DNA from: DASZTU01 sp035493835
Lineage (GTDB): Bacteria; Pseudomonadota; Alphaproteobacteria; Rhizobiales; Devosiaceae
Length of the DNA stretch: 23,284 nt
Assembly: GCA_035493835.1 (NCBI GenBank)
Contig: DATJHO010000041.1
Coordinates: forward strand, 1 to 23,284
Reading direction: 5' to 3'
Each line of letters starts with the position of its first letter. The first letter of the stretch is position 1. Under the pieces are notes generated by a model, which saw nothing but the letters and a program-made list of their open reading frames with translations, had not been told where the DNA came from and searched no databases. Made by a program: the position numbers and the translations under genes. Below, in pieces: positions 6,717 to 13,869 of this stretch.

Positions 6717-7703
6717 ATGTTCAAGAAACTGGCGCTGATCGGCATCGGCCTCATCGGCTCGTCCATCGCGCGGGCGGCGCGGGCGCATGGCCTGGTCGAA
6801 ACCATCGCGATCACCACCCGCAAGGCTGAAACGCTCGACGAAGCGCGGGCGCTGGGCCTGGGCGATATCTATACCCGCGATGCGGCCGAAGCGGTGCGCG
6901 GCGCCGACCTCGTCATCCTTTGCACCCCGGTCGGCGCCTATGAGCCGGTGATGCAGCAGATCGGCCCGCTGCTTGCGCCGGGCGCCATTCTGTCCGATGT
7001 CGGCTCGGTCAAGGCCTATGTGCACAAGATCGTCGGCCCCTATGTGCCCGAGGGCGTTCACTTTATTCCGGCGCACCCGATCGCGGGCACCGAGCATTCC
7101 GGTCCCTCGGCGGGCTTTGCCGAACTGTTCATCGGCCGCTGGTGCGTGCTGACGCCCGAGCCGAGCGTCGATTCGGTGGCTGTCGACCGGCTGATGTCAT
7201 TCTGGGGCGCCATGGGCTCCAAGGTCGAGGTGATGGATGCCAATCACCACGACATGGTGCTGGCGATTACCAGCCACGTGCCGCACCTCGTCGCCTACAA
7301 CATCGTCGGCACCGTCGCCGACCTCGAGGCCGCGACCAAGTCCGAGGTGATCAAATTCTCGGCCTCCGGGTTCCGCGATTTCACCCGCATCGCGGCGTCC
7401 GATCCGGTGATGTGGCGCGACGTTTTCCTCACCAATCGGGAGGCGGTGCTGGAAATGCTCGGCCGCTTCCTCGAGGATCTTGCGGTGCTGCAGCGGGCCG
7501 TGCGCGATGGGGACGGGCCTGGGCTCGAGGCGATGTTCACCCGCACCAGGGCAATCCGCCGCTCGATCATCAATGCCGGCCAGGAAACCGCCGCCCCCGA
7601 TTTCGGCCGCCCGCACGCCGTCGACAGCACTGCTGCGGTGATAGACGTAAATGTGGAGCCGCCGGCCCCGGTGCGCGATCACGGCGGCGGCGACGACGCT
7701 TAG
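6717..7703 (+). CDS. tyrA: prephenate/arogenate dehydrogenase
   Basis: This NAD(P)-dependent enzyme oxidatively decarboxylates prephenate or arogenate in tyrosine synthesis. The N-terminal Rossmann motif GIGLIGSSIARAAR starts near residue 9. It is followed by LVILCTPVGAYEPV, SDVGSVKAYV and the active-site region FIPAHPIAGTEHSG near 115. The helical dimerisation domain then carries TSHVPHLVAYNIVG and FRDFTRIAASDPVMWRDVF. There is no chorismate-mutase or ACT domain, and the last 40 residues look disordered. The start ATG at 6717 has GTGGAG six to eight bases upstream; a GTG at 6705 would add four residues but lies within that site. Substrate preference (prephenate or arogenate) cannot be read from sequence. 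Transcription probably comes from hisC upstream. Confidence 0.93.
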   Translation: MFKKLALIGIGLIGSSIARAARAHGLVETIAITTRKAETLDEARALGLGDIYTRDAAEAVRGADLVILCTPVGAYEPVMQQIGPLLAPGAILSDVGSVKAYVHKIVGPYVPEGVHFIPAHPIAGTEHSGPSAGFAELFIGRWCVLTPEPSVDSVAVDRLMSFWGAMGSKVEVMDANHHDMVLAITSHVPHLVAYNIVGTVADLEAATKSEVIKFSASGFRDFTRIAASDPVMWRDVFLTNREAVLEMLGRFLEDLAVLQRAVRDGDGPGLEAMFTRTRAIRRSIINAGQETAAPDFGRPHAVDSTAAVIDVNVEPPAPVRDHGGGDDA

Positions 7704-7728
7704 GTGTAATTCTCACCTCGCCAGAACA

Positions 7729-7849
7729 GGAAACAACCCCCACCCGGCTGCCGCCACCCTCCCCTCAAGGGGGAGGGGCGATGGAGCACCGCCGTGCCGC
7801 ATGTCCTCCCTCCCCCTTGAGGGGAGGGATGGGGTGGGGGGGTGTTTCC
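7729..7849. repeat. long imperfect inverted repeat between tyrA and DUF2125 gene
   Basis: A 21-base C/G-rich palindrome-like unit at 7758-7778 has its exact reverse complement at 7808-7828. The flanks GGAAACAACCCCCACCC (7729-7745) and GGGTGGGGGGGTGTTTCC (right end at 7849) also pair imperfectly. The whole stretch can fold into a long hairpin with about 30 bases in its loop. It lies between two convergent genes and may act as a two-way transcription barrier; no poly-T follows. Confidence 0.8.
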
Positions 7850-7887
7850 TTGATGCAGGCTCAGCGCCAGCGCCCTCGTCCGCGCCC

Positions 7888-8856
7888 CTACATCAGCGCC
7901 GGCAGCGTGCCCAACGGAATGACGCCCGAAAAAATCAATCCGTTGGTGAAAGTCAGCGTCTGCTGGTAGGTGCCGTCCGCCCCCGGATTGCCGAGCACCA
8001 GGGCGCGGTACTGGTCGGGTACGGCGCTGCCGAAGCGCTCCACCAGTCCCTTTGAGGCAAGGCTCAGCTGGCCGGCCGGATGGCCGCCGGTATCGAGGCC
8101 GATGCTGCCCTTGATGTCGAAGCTCTGCGCCCCGGCATTGCCGGTAAAACCGGCGAGGTCGATCTTGCCGCCCGCCGTCTGCCAGCGCTTCAGCAGGTCC
8201 GCGTCTCCATAGGTGCGCACGTCATCCGAAACACCGCTGATCCGCGCATCGAGCGTCGACTTGCCGTCAGTGATCTGGAAGCCGGGGGCGTCGAGGCCGG
8301 TCGCGGTGGCGTAGAGCCTGAGCGCGGCGAGACCCTTTTGTGCATCGTGCTGCTCGGGAATATCGAGCAGGTGGAATTCGGCATGGGCAGCCTTGCCCAT
8401 CAAATTGGCACCGGCCACCGTATCGCTCAGGGCCAGCCCGTCGCCTACAACCGAGATCCGCTCGATGCGCCAGCCGGTGAGGTGGGCGCTGGCCTCAAGG
8501 TTTTGCCAATCCAGCCGCTCCTTGCTGCCGCTAAAAGCATCCTCCAGCGTTGCCGGCGCGCTGACACGCAACAGCACCTGCCAGGGGGAGTAGGCGAGCG
8601 CCGTCGCCTTCACCTGCGCCACATTGCCGGTGAGGTCGCCCTGCGTCACCGTCAAGTCGCTGCAGGCAACGTCGAACCAGAAGGGATAGCCGCCGATATC
8701 GAGCTTGCTGCACGTAACGCGCGGGGTCGCCTGCCCGTCGGCGCTGGCGAGCTGGGTGATGTTTTGGCGGATCATGCCGCTCGCCACGAACCAGGCGGCG
8801 GACCAGCCGCCGATCACGACGACGATGACGATGGCGAGAATGGCGATTCGTTTCAT
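7888..8856 (-). CDS. DUF2125 domain-containing protein
   Basis: This is a protein of unknown function, 322 residues, anchored by one N-terminal helix (residues 4-27, AILAIVIVVVIGGWSAAWFV), with the rest predicted in the periplasm. The family features I recognise are the segment after the helix with CSKLDIGGYPFWFDVACSD near 49-67, a repeated beta-rich layout with LTGNVAQVKATALAYSPWQV, and a C-terminus ending LTFTNGLIFSGVIPLGTLP. DUF2125 genes often lie beside tyrA in rhizobia, and this one converges on it. The fold may be an AsmA-like lipid-channel repeat, which is inference only. Two cysteines near 49 and 65 could form a disulfide. ATG at 8856 places the signal anchor at the very start; the ribosome site is weak. 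Confidence 0.88.
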   Translation of the reverse strand: MKRIAILAIVIVVVIGGWSAAWFVASGMIRQNITQLASADGQATPRVTCSKLDIGGYPFWFDVACSDLTVTQGDLTGNVAQVKATALAYSPWQVLLRVSAPATLEDAFSGSKERLDWQNLEASAHLTGWRIERISVVGDGLALSDTVAGANLMGKAAHAEFHLLDIPEQHDAQKGLAALRLYATATGLDAPGFQITDGKSTLDARISGVSDDVRTYGDADLLKRWQTAGGKIDLAGFTGNAGAQSFDIKGSIGLDTGGHPAGQLSLASKGLVERFGSAVPDQYRALVLGNPGADGTYQQTLTFTNGLIFSGVIPLGTLPALM

Positions 8857-9168
8857 GCCGTCTTGTAGCCGGGGCAGGGATATCCGTCACGCCTGGCAAG
8901 TGACGGGCAAGGCTGAACCACGACCGCTAGACTTTCGTTCTCCGCTTCCCCCGCCACAGACACCGTCATTGCCCGGCTTGTCCGGGCAATCCCGGATCAC
9001 AAGCGCCACCGTGCCTGTTGCCCCTGGATGCCCCGGACGAGCCGTGGCATGACGGGCTCGTTGTGAAGGCAGTGCCGGAGGGAAGCTCGCTTGACCCTTC
9101 AAATTCGTATGGCCCCATTGCGACCCCAGGGGGAGATGGGTCAAAACTGGGCCAGCGGAGAACTACCG
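8857..9168. other. intergenic region with no gene seen
   Basis: These 312 bases separate the divergent DUF2125 and ChaC-type genes and must contain both promoters. I find no convincing coding frame. The middle is a facing REP pair (8964-9054), and I could not pick out a clear -35/-10 pair on either strand. Confidence 0.6.
8964..9054. repeat. facing pair of REP-like palindromes (type 2)
   Basis: The left element starts CGTCATTGCCCGGCTTGTCC at 8964 and folds on TTGCCCGG/CCGGGCAA. The right element ends GAGCCGTGGCATGACG near 9054 and carries CCCTGGATGCCCCGGAC. The same type is found at 22632-22711, and both ends again read GTCAT...ATGAC. Confidence 0.82.
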
Positions 9169-9714
9169 ATGATCGATGACGGGGTGCACTGGGTATTCGG
9201 CTACGGCTCGCTGATCTGGCGCCCTGGCTTTGCCTTCGTCCGCAGCGAGCGGGCGCTGCTCAGGGGGCTGCATCGCAGTCTCTGCCTCTACTCGCACATT
9301 TATCGCGGCACCCCGGATGTGCCTGGCCTGGTATTTGGGCTGGCGCGCGGCGGCTCCTGCGGCGGCATGGCGTTTGCCGTGGCCGATGCCCTCTGGCCGG
9401 AGACGCTCGCTTATCTGCGCGAACGCGAACTGGTGACGGACGATTACCTTGAGGTGGTACGGCCGGTGCGGCTCGCCAGCGGCGCCACCGTCCAAGCGCT
9501 CACTTACGTCATCAACGAGGCCCACGGGCAATATGCCGGAGCGCTGTCGATCGACGAGCAGGTCCGGATCGTCCGGCGCGGCTTCGGCATCTCCGGCAGC
9601 AACGCTGACTATGTGCTGAACACGGCGCTGCACCTCCGCCAGATGGGAATCAGCGACCGCGCCCTCGAAGCGCTGGTCGACGCGCTGGAAACGCCGATCC
9701 CCGACGTGGCGTAG
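9169..9714 (+). CDS. ChaC-type gamma-glutamylcyclotransferase (first copy)
   Basis: This is a predicted cytoplasmic enzyme that splits glutathione into 5-oxoproline and Cys-Gly. The 181 residues open with VFGYGSLIWRPGF, the YGSL substrate-binding loop of the family. RGTPDVPGLVFGLARGGSCGGMAF follows near 45-68. The YLREREL segment near 83 contains the glutamate position expected to be catalytic (REM in E. coli ChaC). SGSNADYVLNTALHLRQMG near 144 matches the family C-terminus. The frame is open further upstream, but ATG at 9169 has GGAG eight bases before it and gives the family-like start. A second, more distant paralogue lies at 15893-16645. The gene appears monocistronic, with a collapsed REP after it. 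Confidence 0.88.
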   Translation: MIDDGVHWVFGYGSLIWRPGFAFVRSERALLRGLHRSLCLYSHIYRGTPDVPGLVFGLARGGSCGGMAFAVADALWPETLAYLRERELVTDDYLEVVRPVRLASGATVQALTYVINEAHGQYAGALSIDEQVRIVRRGFGISGSNADYVLNTALHLRQMGISDRALEALVDALETPIPDVA

Positions 9715-9754
9715 TGCACGGGCCCTGTTGAATTGAAACATTCGCGGCACTTGC

Positions 9755-9776
9755 TCGTCATGGGCCGGGGGATGAC
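9755..9776. repeat. collapsed REP-like element
   Basis: CGTCATGGGCCGGGGGATGACG keeps the two outer ends of a type 1 REP pair (CGTCAT and GGGGATGACG) but has lost everything between them. The bases after it, ATGTGGCA, match the right flank of the pair at 2442-2544, so it looks like a deletion product. Confidence 0.6.
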
Positions 9777-9820
9777 GATGTGGCACGGGGCGCGACCTAA
9801 TTCCGACACCGCACTCGCGA

Positions 9821-10165
9821 TCAGGCCAGGTTGAGCCCCAAAACCGGTTCGGCGCCCTCAAGGTCCCAGGCCAGTGTCATCCGCTCGATCTCATGCTCGG
9901 GGGCGGCGATGCGGAAGGCGATCTCCGCTTCATCGAGGGCGGCCCGGAAGCGGGTGCGGGTGGCGGCATCGTTTACGACTTCGTCCGCCGTGCCGACCCA
10001 AAGCACCAGACCGCCGGCGGCTAGCAGATACATGCCCGAATCGTTGAGCACGAAGCGATCCAGCGCGACGGTGTCGAGCGCATAGAAACGCCCGGAGCGG
10101 CCACGCCAATTGGTCGCCCGCGCCACGGGCTGCAGATCCTCGAACCGGTCCGCCACTACGCTCAT
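9821..10165 (-). CDS. conserved small protein of unknown function, putatively SOS-regulated
   Basis: I cannot assign a function. The 114-residue product is acidic and soluble-looking. The sequence reads WRGRSGRFYALDTVALDRFV and MYLLAAGGLVLWVGTADEVV, then RTRFRAALDEAEIAFRIAAP, and ends EIERMTLAWDLEGAEPVLGL. It resembles unnamed short proteins I recall from related alphaproteobacteria. ATG at 10165 is preferred, with a GGGGGGCGG stretch just upstream. An ATG at 10225 would place the putative operator and promoter inside the gene. A GTTC-N7-GTTC motif, the alphaproteobacterial LexA box, lies 26 bases upstream, so repression by LexA and induction by DNA damage are possible. No transmembrane helix, signal peptide or nuclease motif is visible. 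plsC lies upstream on the same strand, but 125 bases away, so an independent promoter is likely. Confidence 0.75.
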   Translation of the reverse strand: MSVVADRFEDLQPVARATNWRGRSGRFYALDTVALDRFVLNDSGMYLLAAGGLVLWVGTADEVVNDAATRTRFRAALDEAEIAFRIAAPEHEIERMTLAWDLEGAEPVLGLNLA

Positions 10166-10191
10166 CGTCCGCCCCCCGGCATTCTGAAAGA

Positions 10192-10206
10192 GAACAAAAT
10201 TAGAAC
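10192..10206 (-). promoter_or_regulatory. putative LexA (SOS) box
   Basis: On the minus strand this reads GTTCTAATTTTGTTC, i.e. GTTC-N7-GTTC, the known consensus for LexA in alphaproteobacteria, with an AT-rich centre and T-rich flanks. It overlaps a possible -10 (TCTAAT, 10199-10204) for the gene starting at 10165. A TTGACC (10220-10225) lies 15 bases further upstream as a possible -35. By base composition about half a match would be expected by chance in the whole window, so position matters more than the match itself. Confidence 0.5.
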
Positions 10207-10225
10207 AAAATGCCGGGCAGGTCAA
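10199..10225 (-). promoter_or_regulatory. candidate promoter of the 9821-10165 gene
   Basis: Reading the minus strand, TTGACC (10225-10220) and TCTAAT (10204-10199) match the bacterial -35 and -10 hexamers at five of six positions each. The spacer is a short 15 bases. The -10 lies inside the putative LexA box, the usual geometry for steric repression. Confidence 0.4.
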
Positions 10226-10290
10226 GCTGCACGGTTGAATGCCACTAGGTCTAGATCGCGATTCGGTGCAACGTCAATATGTAGTATATC

Positions 10291-11103
10291 CTATGGCTCG
10301 ACGCTCGCCTGGGCGGCCTCGAACCTCTGCCGCAGTTCCGGGGGGATCGGCCGGGCGAGGCCCTCGCGGAAAGCCCCGAGGGCGAGGTCGCGGCTTGCCG
10401 CCTCGATCGTATCGACCAGCCGGGCCTGGAACTCCTGCTGCGCGAGGCCGGGCGGGATCGCGGGCAGGAAGCGGGCGCGGGCCGTCCCCGGCCACAGCAC
10501 CGGGCTGTTGCGGCCCCAGAACAGCCCGGAATTTACCGCCACCGGCACCACGGGCACGTTCAGGGCGAGATAGAGGCGGGTTATGCCGAATTTGTACTCG
10601 GGCGGCGCCAGTGGCGGCCGGCGCGTGCCCTCGGGAAAGATGATGACTTCCGAGCCGTGCTTCAGCTTCTCGGCGGCCTCGGCCAGCATCAGCGGCAGCG
10701 CCTGGCCGCCGAGCTTGCGATCGACCGAAATGGTGTTGAGCAGCCGCGCCGCCCAGCCGAAGAAGGGGATGTCGAGCAGTTCGCGCTTGGCGATGAATGC
10801 CGGCAGCTTCGTGTGCGGCATGATGGCGAGGATGTCCCAGTCGCTCTGGTGTTTTGCAGCGATGATGCAGCCGCCCTGGGGGATGTTTTCGGTGCCCTCG
10901 ACCGACGAGCGGATGCCGACGACGTAGCGCAGGAACACGAGGTTCGAGCGGCCCCAATAGCGCCCGATCGCCCAGAGGAAGGCGGGCGCCGGCTTGTCCT
11001 TGGGCAGAAACAGGGTGACCGTGCCGATGAACAGCGCCAGAATCGCCGTCTGTCCGATGAACAACAAGTAGAATAACAGCGAGCGAATGGCCTGCGCGAT
11101 CAT
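10291..11103 (-). CDS. plsC: 1-acyl-sn-glycerol-3-phosphate acyltransferase
   Basis: The enzyme acylates lysophosphatidic acid to phosphatidic acid at the inner membrane in phospholipid synthesis. It has 270 residues with one clear N-terminal membrane helix at about residues 9-32. The catalytic HX4D motif is HQSDWD at 85-90, and the acceptor-binding FPEGTR motif is at 156-161. VDRK near 127 and PVVPVAVNSG near 184 complete the family pattern. The start ATG at 11103 has GGGAGG seven bases upstream. It follows ftsX by 49 bases on the same strand and may be the last gene of an ftsE-ftsX-plsC transcript. A GACCGATCGGTC palindrome sits in the gap and could allow separate control. In some rhizobia a ydcF-type gene lies between ftsX and plsC (from memory); none is present here. 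Confidence 0.94.
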   Translation of the reverse strand: MIAQAIRSLLFYLLFIGQTAILALFIGTVTLFLPKDKPAPAFLWAIGRYWGRSNLVFLRYVVGIRSSVEGTENIPQGGCIIAAKHQSDWDILAIMPHTKLPAFIAKRELLDIPFFGWAARLLNTISVDRKLGGQALPLMLAEAAEKLKHGSEVIIFPEGTRRPPLAPPEYKFGITRLYLALNVPVVPVAVNSGLFWGRNSPVLWPGTARARFLPAIPPGLAQQEFQARLVDTIEAASRDLALGAFREGLARPIPPELRQRFEAAQASVEP

Positions 11104-11142
11104 GAGTATCCTCCCGATGCTCGATTGCGCGATCGGACAATA

Positions 11143-11154
11143 GACCGATCGGTC
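11143..11154. promoter_or_regulatory. perfect palindrome between ftsX and plsC, TetR-operator-like
   Basis: GACCGATCGGTC is a perfect 12-bp palindrome. With its left flank it reads TAGACCGATCGGTC, close to the TAGACC-N4-GGTCTA form bound by some TetR-family repressors such as NemR. It overlaps the ftsX stop codon and lies 40 bases before plsC. Several 12-bp palindromes are expected by chance in 23 kb. Confidence 0.3.
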
Positions 11155-12088
11155 AAGAAATTTGTGACAGAAACCGCCTGACGGTCATCCGCGAGGTGAT
11201 GGCGGTCATGGCGGCGATCACCGGCACCACCGCGGCAATGCCGGCTGCCCCGTCATAACCAATGCCGAAGCGGCCGAAGAGCACGCCGAACTCGGCATTG
11301 ATGTCGGTGCTTCCCATATTGCCGGCGGCGAGGGCGACGATCACGAAGAACAGGATTGCCGCGAGCCCCCCGAAGATGCCGCCGCGAAAGCCGATCAGCA
11401 GGAAGCGTCCCTGAAACTCGTCGGCGATGAAATTGTTCGAGGCGCCGATGAAATGCAGCACATCGACGATCTCCCGGTTGGTAGCCATGGTGCCGCGGGT
11501 GGCAAAGATGATCGCGAGCACCGTTGCCACAACGATCAGGGCCAGCACCAGCAGCCCGGAAACGACGATGGCGCCGGCCATGTTGTTGAGCTGCCGCCGC
11601 CAGGCGGCGTGCGTATCGAGGCTGGCGCCCTTGATGGATTTGAGGTCGTTTTCCAGCCGGCCGATATCGGCGTCCTGCGGATCGCTGAGCTGCACCGTAA
11701 CGATGCGCGGGATCTGGAGGGTCGAAAGATCGAGCCCCTCGCCGAGCCAGGGTTTCAGCAGGTTCTGGCTCTCCTCGAGGCTCAACGCACGGGCGCTGGC
11801 CACCCCCGGCGTCGCCTCGGCCAGCGACACGGCGAGCCTGAGATTGCTTTCCATCACCTCGCCGGCGACGGGCTTGATCTGGATGGTGACCTCGCGCCCG
11901 ACATCGGACGACCAGGCGACGGCCGATTTCTGCACCAGCACCACGCCGCCCAGCGTCACGCCGGAGAGGAAAGTCATGATGGCGATGAGCAGCACCAAGG
12001 TGCGGCCCGCGACCGAGCGCTCCGGCACGATCGGCGTGGTGCGGCCGGGGCGAGGCAGGGGGAGGCCGGGCAGGGGAATGCTAGGCAT
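11153..12088 (-). CDS. ftsX: cell division protein FtsX (ABC transporter permease)
   Basis: This is the membrane subunit of the FtsEX complex, which couples cytosolic ATP hydrolysis by FtsE to activation of periplasmic cell-wall hydrolases at the septum. From ATG at 12088 the product has 311 residues. The order is a basic, proline-rich N-terminal tail, a first helix near residues 29-51, and a periplasmic domain of about 110 residues with ESQNLLKPWLGEG. Then come a helix near 172-196, the cytoplasmic MATNREIVDVLHFIGASNNFIADEF loop typical of FtsX, and two further helices near 230-250 and 275-297. ATG at 12088 overlaps the end of ftsE by eight bases and has GGGGGA about ten bases before it. An ATG at 12106 (six residues longer) is possible. 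Translational coupling to ftsE is likely. Confidence 0.93.
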   Translation of the reverse strand: MPSIPLPGLPLPRPGRTTPIVPERSVAGRTLVLLIAIMTFLSGVTLGGVVLVQKSAVAWSSDVGREVTIQIKPVAGEVMESNLRLAVSLAEATPGVASARALSLEESQNLLKPWLGEGLDLSTLQIPRIVTVQLSDPQDADIGRLENDLKSIKGASLDTHAAWRRQLNNMAGAIVVSGLLVLALIVVATVLAIIFATRGTMATNREIVDVLHFIGASNNFIADEFQGRFLLIGFRGGIFGGLAAILFFVIVALAAGNMGSTDINAEFGVLFGRFGIGYDGAAGIAAVVPVIAAMTAITSRMTVRRFLSQIS

Positions 12089-12740
12089 GAAAGACCAGTC
12101 CCCCATCGTCCAGGACCATCCGCGGGAAGGCGAAGCTATCGAGCAGCGTCAGTTCGTGGGTGGCCAGAATTATAGTGGTGCCGGTGCGGTTGAGCTCGGC
12201 AAACAGCGTCACCAGCCGGACCGACAGTTCCGGATCGAGATTGCCTGTGGGTTCGTCCGCCAAGAGGATGTCCGGCCGCCCGATGACGGCGCGGGCGATG
12301 GCGGCGCGCTGCTTCTCGCCCCCCGAGAGCAGCGCCGGGTGGGCGTGCATCCGCTCGCCCAGCCCCACCCAATCGAGCAGTTCCTCGACATTGGCGCGGT
12401 ATTGGCTTTCCGGTTGCCCCTGCACACGGAGGGGCAGGGCCACGTTTTCGAACGTGGTCAGATGGTCGAGCAGGCGGAATTCTTGAAAGACGATGCCGAT
12501 GTGCCGGCGCATCTGCAGCAGGCGGTCCCGGTCGGGGTTGGTCACATCCTCGCCGAACATCGTCACCGTGCCGCGGCTCGGCCGCAACGACAACAACAGG
12601 AGTTTCAGCAGCGACGTCTTGCCCGCGCCGGAGGGGCCGGTGAGAAAGTGGAACGTGCCCGGCTCAATCCGGAAGCTCAGATCCTTGAGGATTTCGGGGC
12701 CTTGGCCATACCGCAATCCTACATTGGAAAATTCGATCAC
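12081..12740 (-). CDS. ftsE: cell division ATP-binding protein FtsE
   Basis: This is the ABC ATPase of the FtsEX divisome complex on the cytoplasmic face of the inner membrane. From a GTG at 12740 the product has 219 residues, the family's normal length, and opens VIEFSNVGLRYG like other FtsE proteins. The Walker A loop GPSGAGKTS is at 35-43. The Q-loop lies in GIVFQEFRLL, the signature is LSGGEKQR, Walker B is DILLADEPTGNLD, and the H-loop is ATHE. The GTG start is chosen because GGAGAGG lies directly before it. An ATG ten codons upstream at 12770 has no such site and would add residues foreign to the family. The shared 205-bp region with the divergent MJ0042-cpdR genes must contain both promoters. 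Confidence 0.95.
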   Translation of the reverse strand: MIEFSNVGLRYGQGPEILKDLSFRIEPGTFHFLTGPSGAGKTSLLKLLLLSLRPSRGTVTMFGEDVTNPDRDRLLQMRRHIGIVFQEFRLLDHLTTFENVALPLRVQGQPESQYRANVEELLDWVGLGERMHAHPALLSGGEKQRAAIARAVIGRPDILLADEPTGNLDPELSVRLVTLFAELNRTGTTIILATHELTLLDSFAFPRMVLDDGGLVFHA

Positions 12741-12945
12741 GTCCCTCTCCGAATCAGGCAGCAATATCATAGCAGCAGCCCAAGCAAGAGCCTCCTTGCG
12801 CGATACCCTTTCGCATTGCGGGGGCGATCCACACCAATTTTGCGGTTCCAGTGAGGCGGCGCCAGCGATTTGGGCAATTTTGTGGCGCCCGACGGGACCC
12901 ATCTGCGGCGGCGACGGGTTTGAGGAGTTTTAACCGTCCGGACCT

Positions 12946-13869
12946 ATGGTGCCGCTCATGCCAGCGCCCCAACCATTGCCGGTCGTCATCGCCTGCCCGC
13001 ATTGCGGCACGCGCTATCAGCTCGCCTATGCGACCCTGGGTACCAAGGGACGCAACGTGCAATGCGCCAATTGCTCGAAATCCTGGCAGGCCCGGGCCGA
13101 GCGGCCACGGCCGCCTGCCCCCGAAATCGACGAGGACGTGCTCGATCGCGAGTTCGCCGAGGAGGAGCTGCGGCAACGAGCGCGGGCCCAGCTCCGGATG
13201 GCGACCGAAGCCGCGGCTCTGTCAAGCCGCGACGAGCTCGAGGCCGCCGAAGCCAGGGCCGGCGCCAAGGCGTCTGCGGCAAGCTTCGATCCAGCCACCC
13301 ACAAGCGCCAGCAGCTCGAATTTTTCCGGCGGCAGCGCAGCAATCACGGCAAGCTGCAGGTCGTCCGCGTCCGCCGCGCGGCCCGGACCACGGCGATCGT
13401 CGTGCTGGTCGCCGTGCTCGGGGGCATCGTGACGCTGCGCGGCCAATTGGAGCAGCAATATCCGGAGCTTGCGGGCCTTTATGCGGCGGTAGGGCTGGGC
13501 GTCAATGTGCTGGGCCTCGAATTCCGGGATGTGCACACGCTCAAGTCGCTCAGGGGCGGTGACGAGGTGCTGAGCGTGCAGGGCCGCGTCGCCAGCGTCG
13601 CCGGCGGCGTGGTCGACGTGCCGCAAATCATCGTCACATTGCTCGGTGCGGAGGGGCGCCCGCTCTACGAGTGGAGCGTCCTGCTCGGCGCGAGCCAGCT
13701 GAGGCCGGGGGAAACGTTGCGGTTCGAGACGCAACTCATCAAGCCGCCTGAGGGCGCCAGGGAGGTCAAGCTCAGCTTCGCCAGCCGCCAGGCGTCCCCT
13801 GGCGATGCCCTGCCCGCACAGATTCAAACGACTGGAGTAGCCGCCAATGGCCAGAATTCTGCTCGCTGA
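12946..13869 (+). CDS. MJ0042-type zinc-ribbon membrane protein
   Basis: This is a single-pass membrane protein of unknown function, 307 residues. The N-terminus is an MJ0042 zinc ribbon with Cys17, Cys20, Cys40 and Cys43 (CPHCGTRYQL and QCANCSKSW). A charged, Ala/Arg/Glu-rich linker, probably coiled or disordered, runs to about 140. One transmembrane helix follows (148-164), then a C-terminal domain of about 140 residues, probably periplasmic. That domain is beta-rich, with VLSVQGRVASVAGGVVDVPQ and LRFETQLIKPPEGAREVKLS, as in DUF3426-like domains. The start could be ATG at 12946 or at 12958; neither has a strong ribosome site. The 3' end overlaps cpdR by 23 bases, so the two are translated from one message. 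Divergent ftsEX and linked cpdR suggest a role near cell-cycle or envelope control, which is inference. Confidence 0.85.
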   Translation: MVPLMPAPQPLPVVIACPHCGTRYQLAYATLGTKGRNVQCANCSKSWQARAERPRPPAPEIDEDVLDREFAEEELRQRARAQLRMATEAAALSSRDELEAAEARAGAKASAASFDPATHKRQQLEFFRRQRSNHGKLQVVRVRRAARTTAIVVLVAVLGGIVTLRGQLEQQYPELAGLYAAVGLGVNVLGLEFRDVHTLKSLRGGDEVLSVQGRVASVAGGVVDVPQIIVTLLGAEGRPLYEWSVLLGASQLRPGETLRFETQLIKPPEGAREVKLSFASRQASPGDALPAQIQTTGVAANGQNSAR

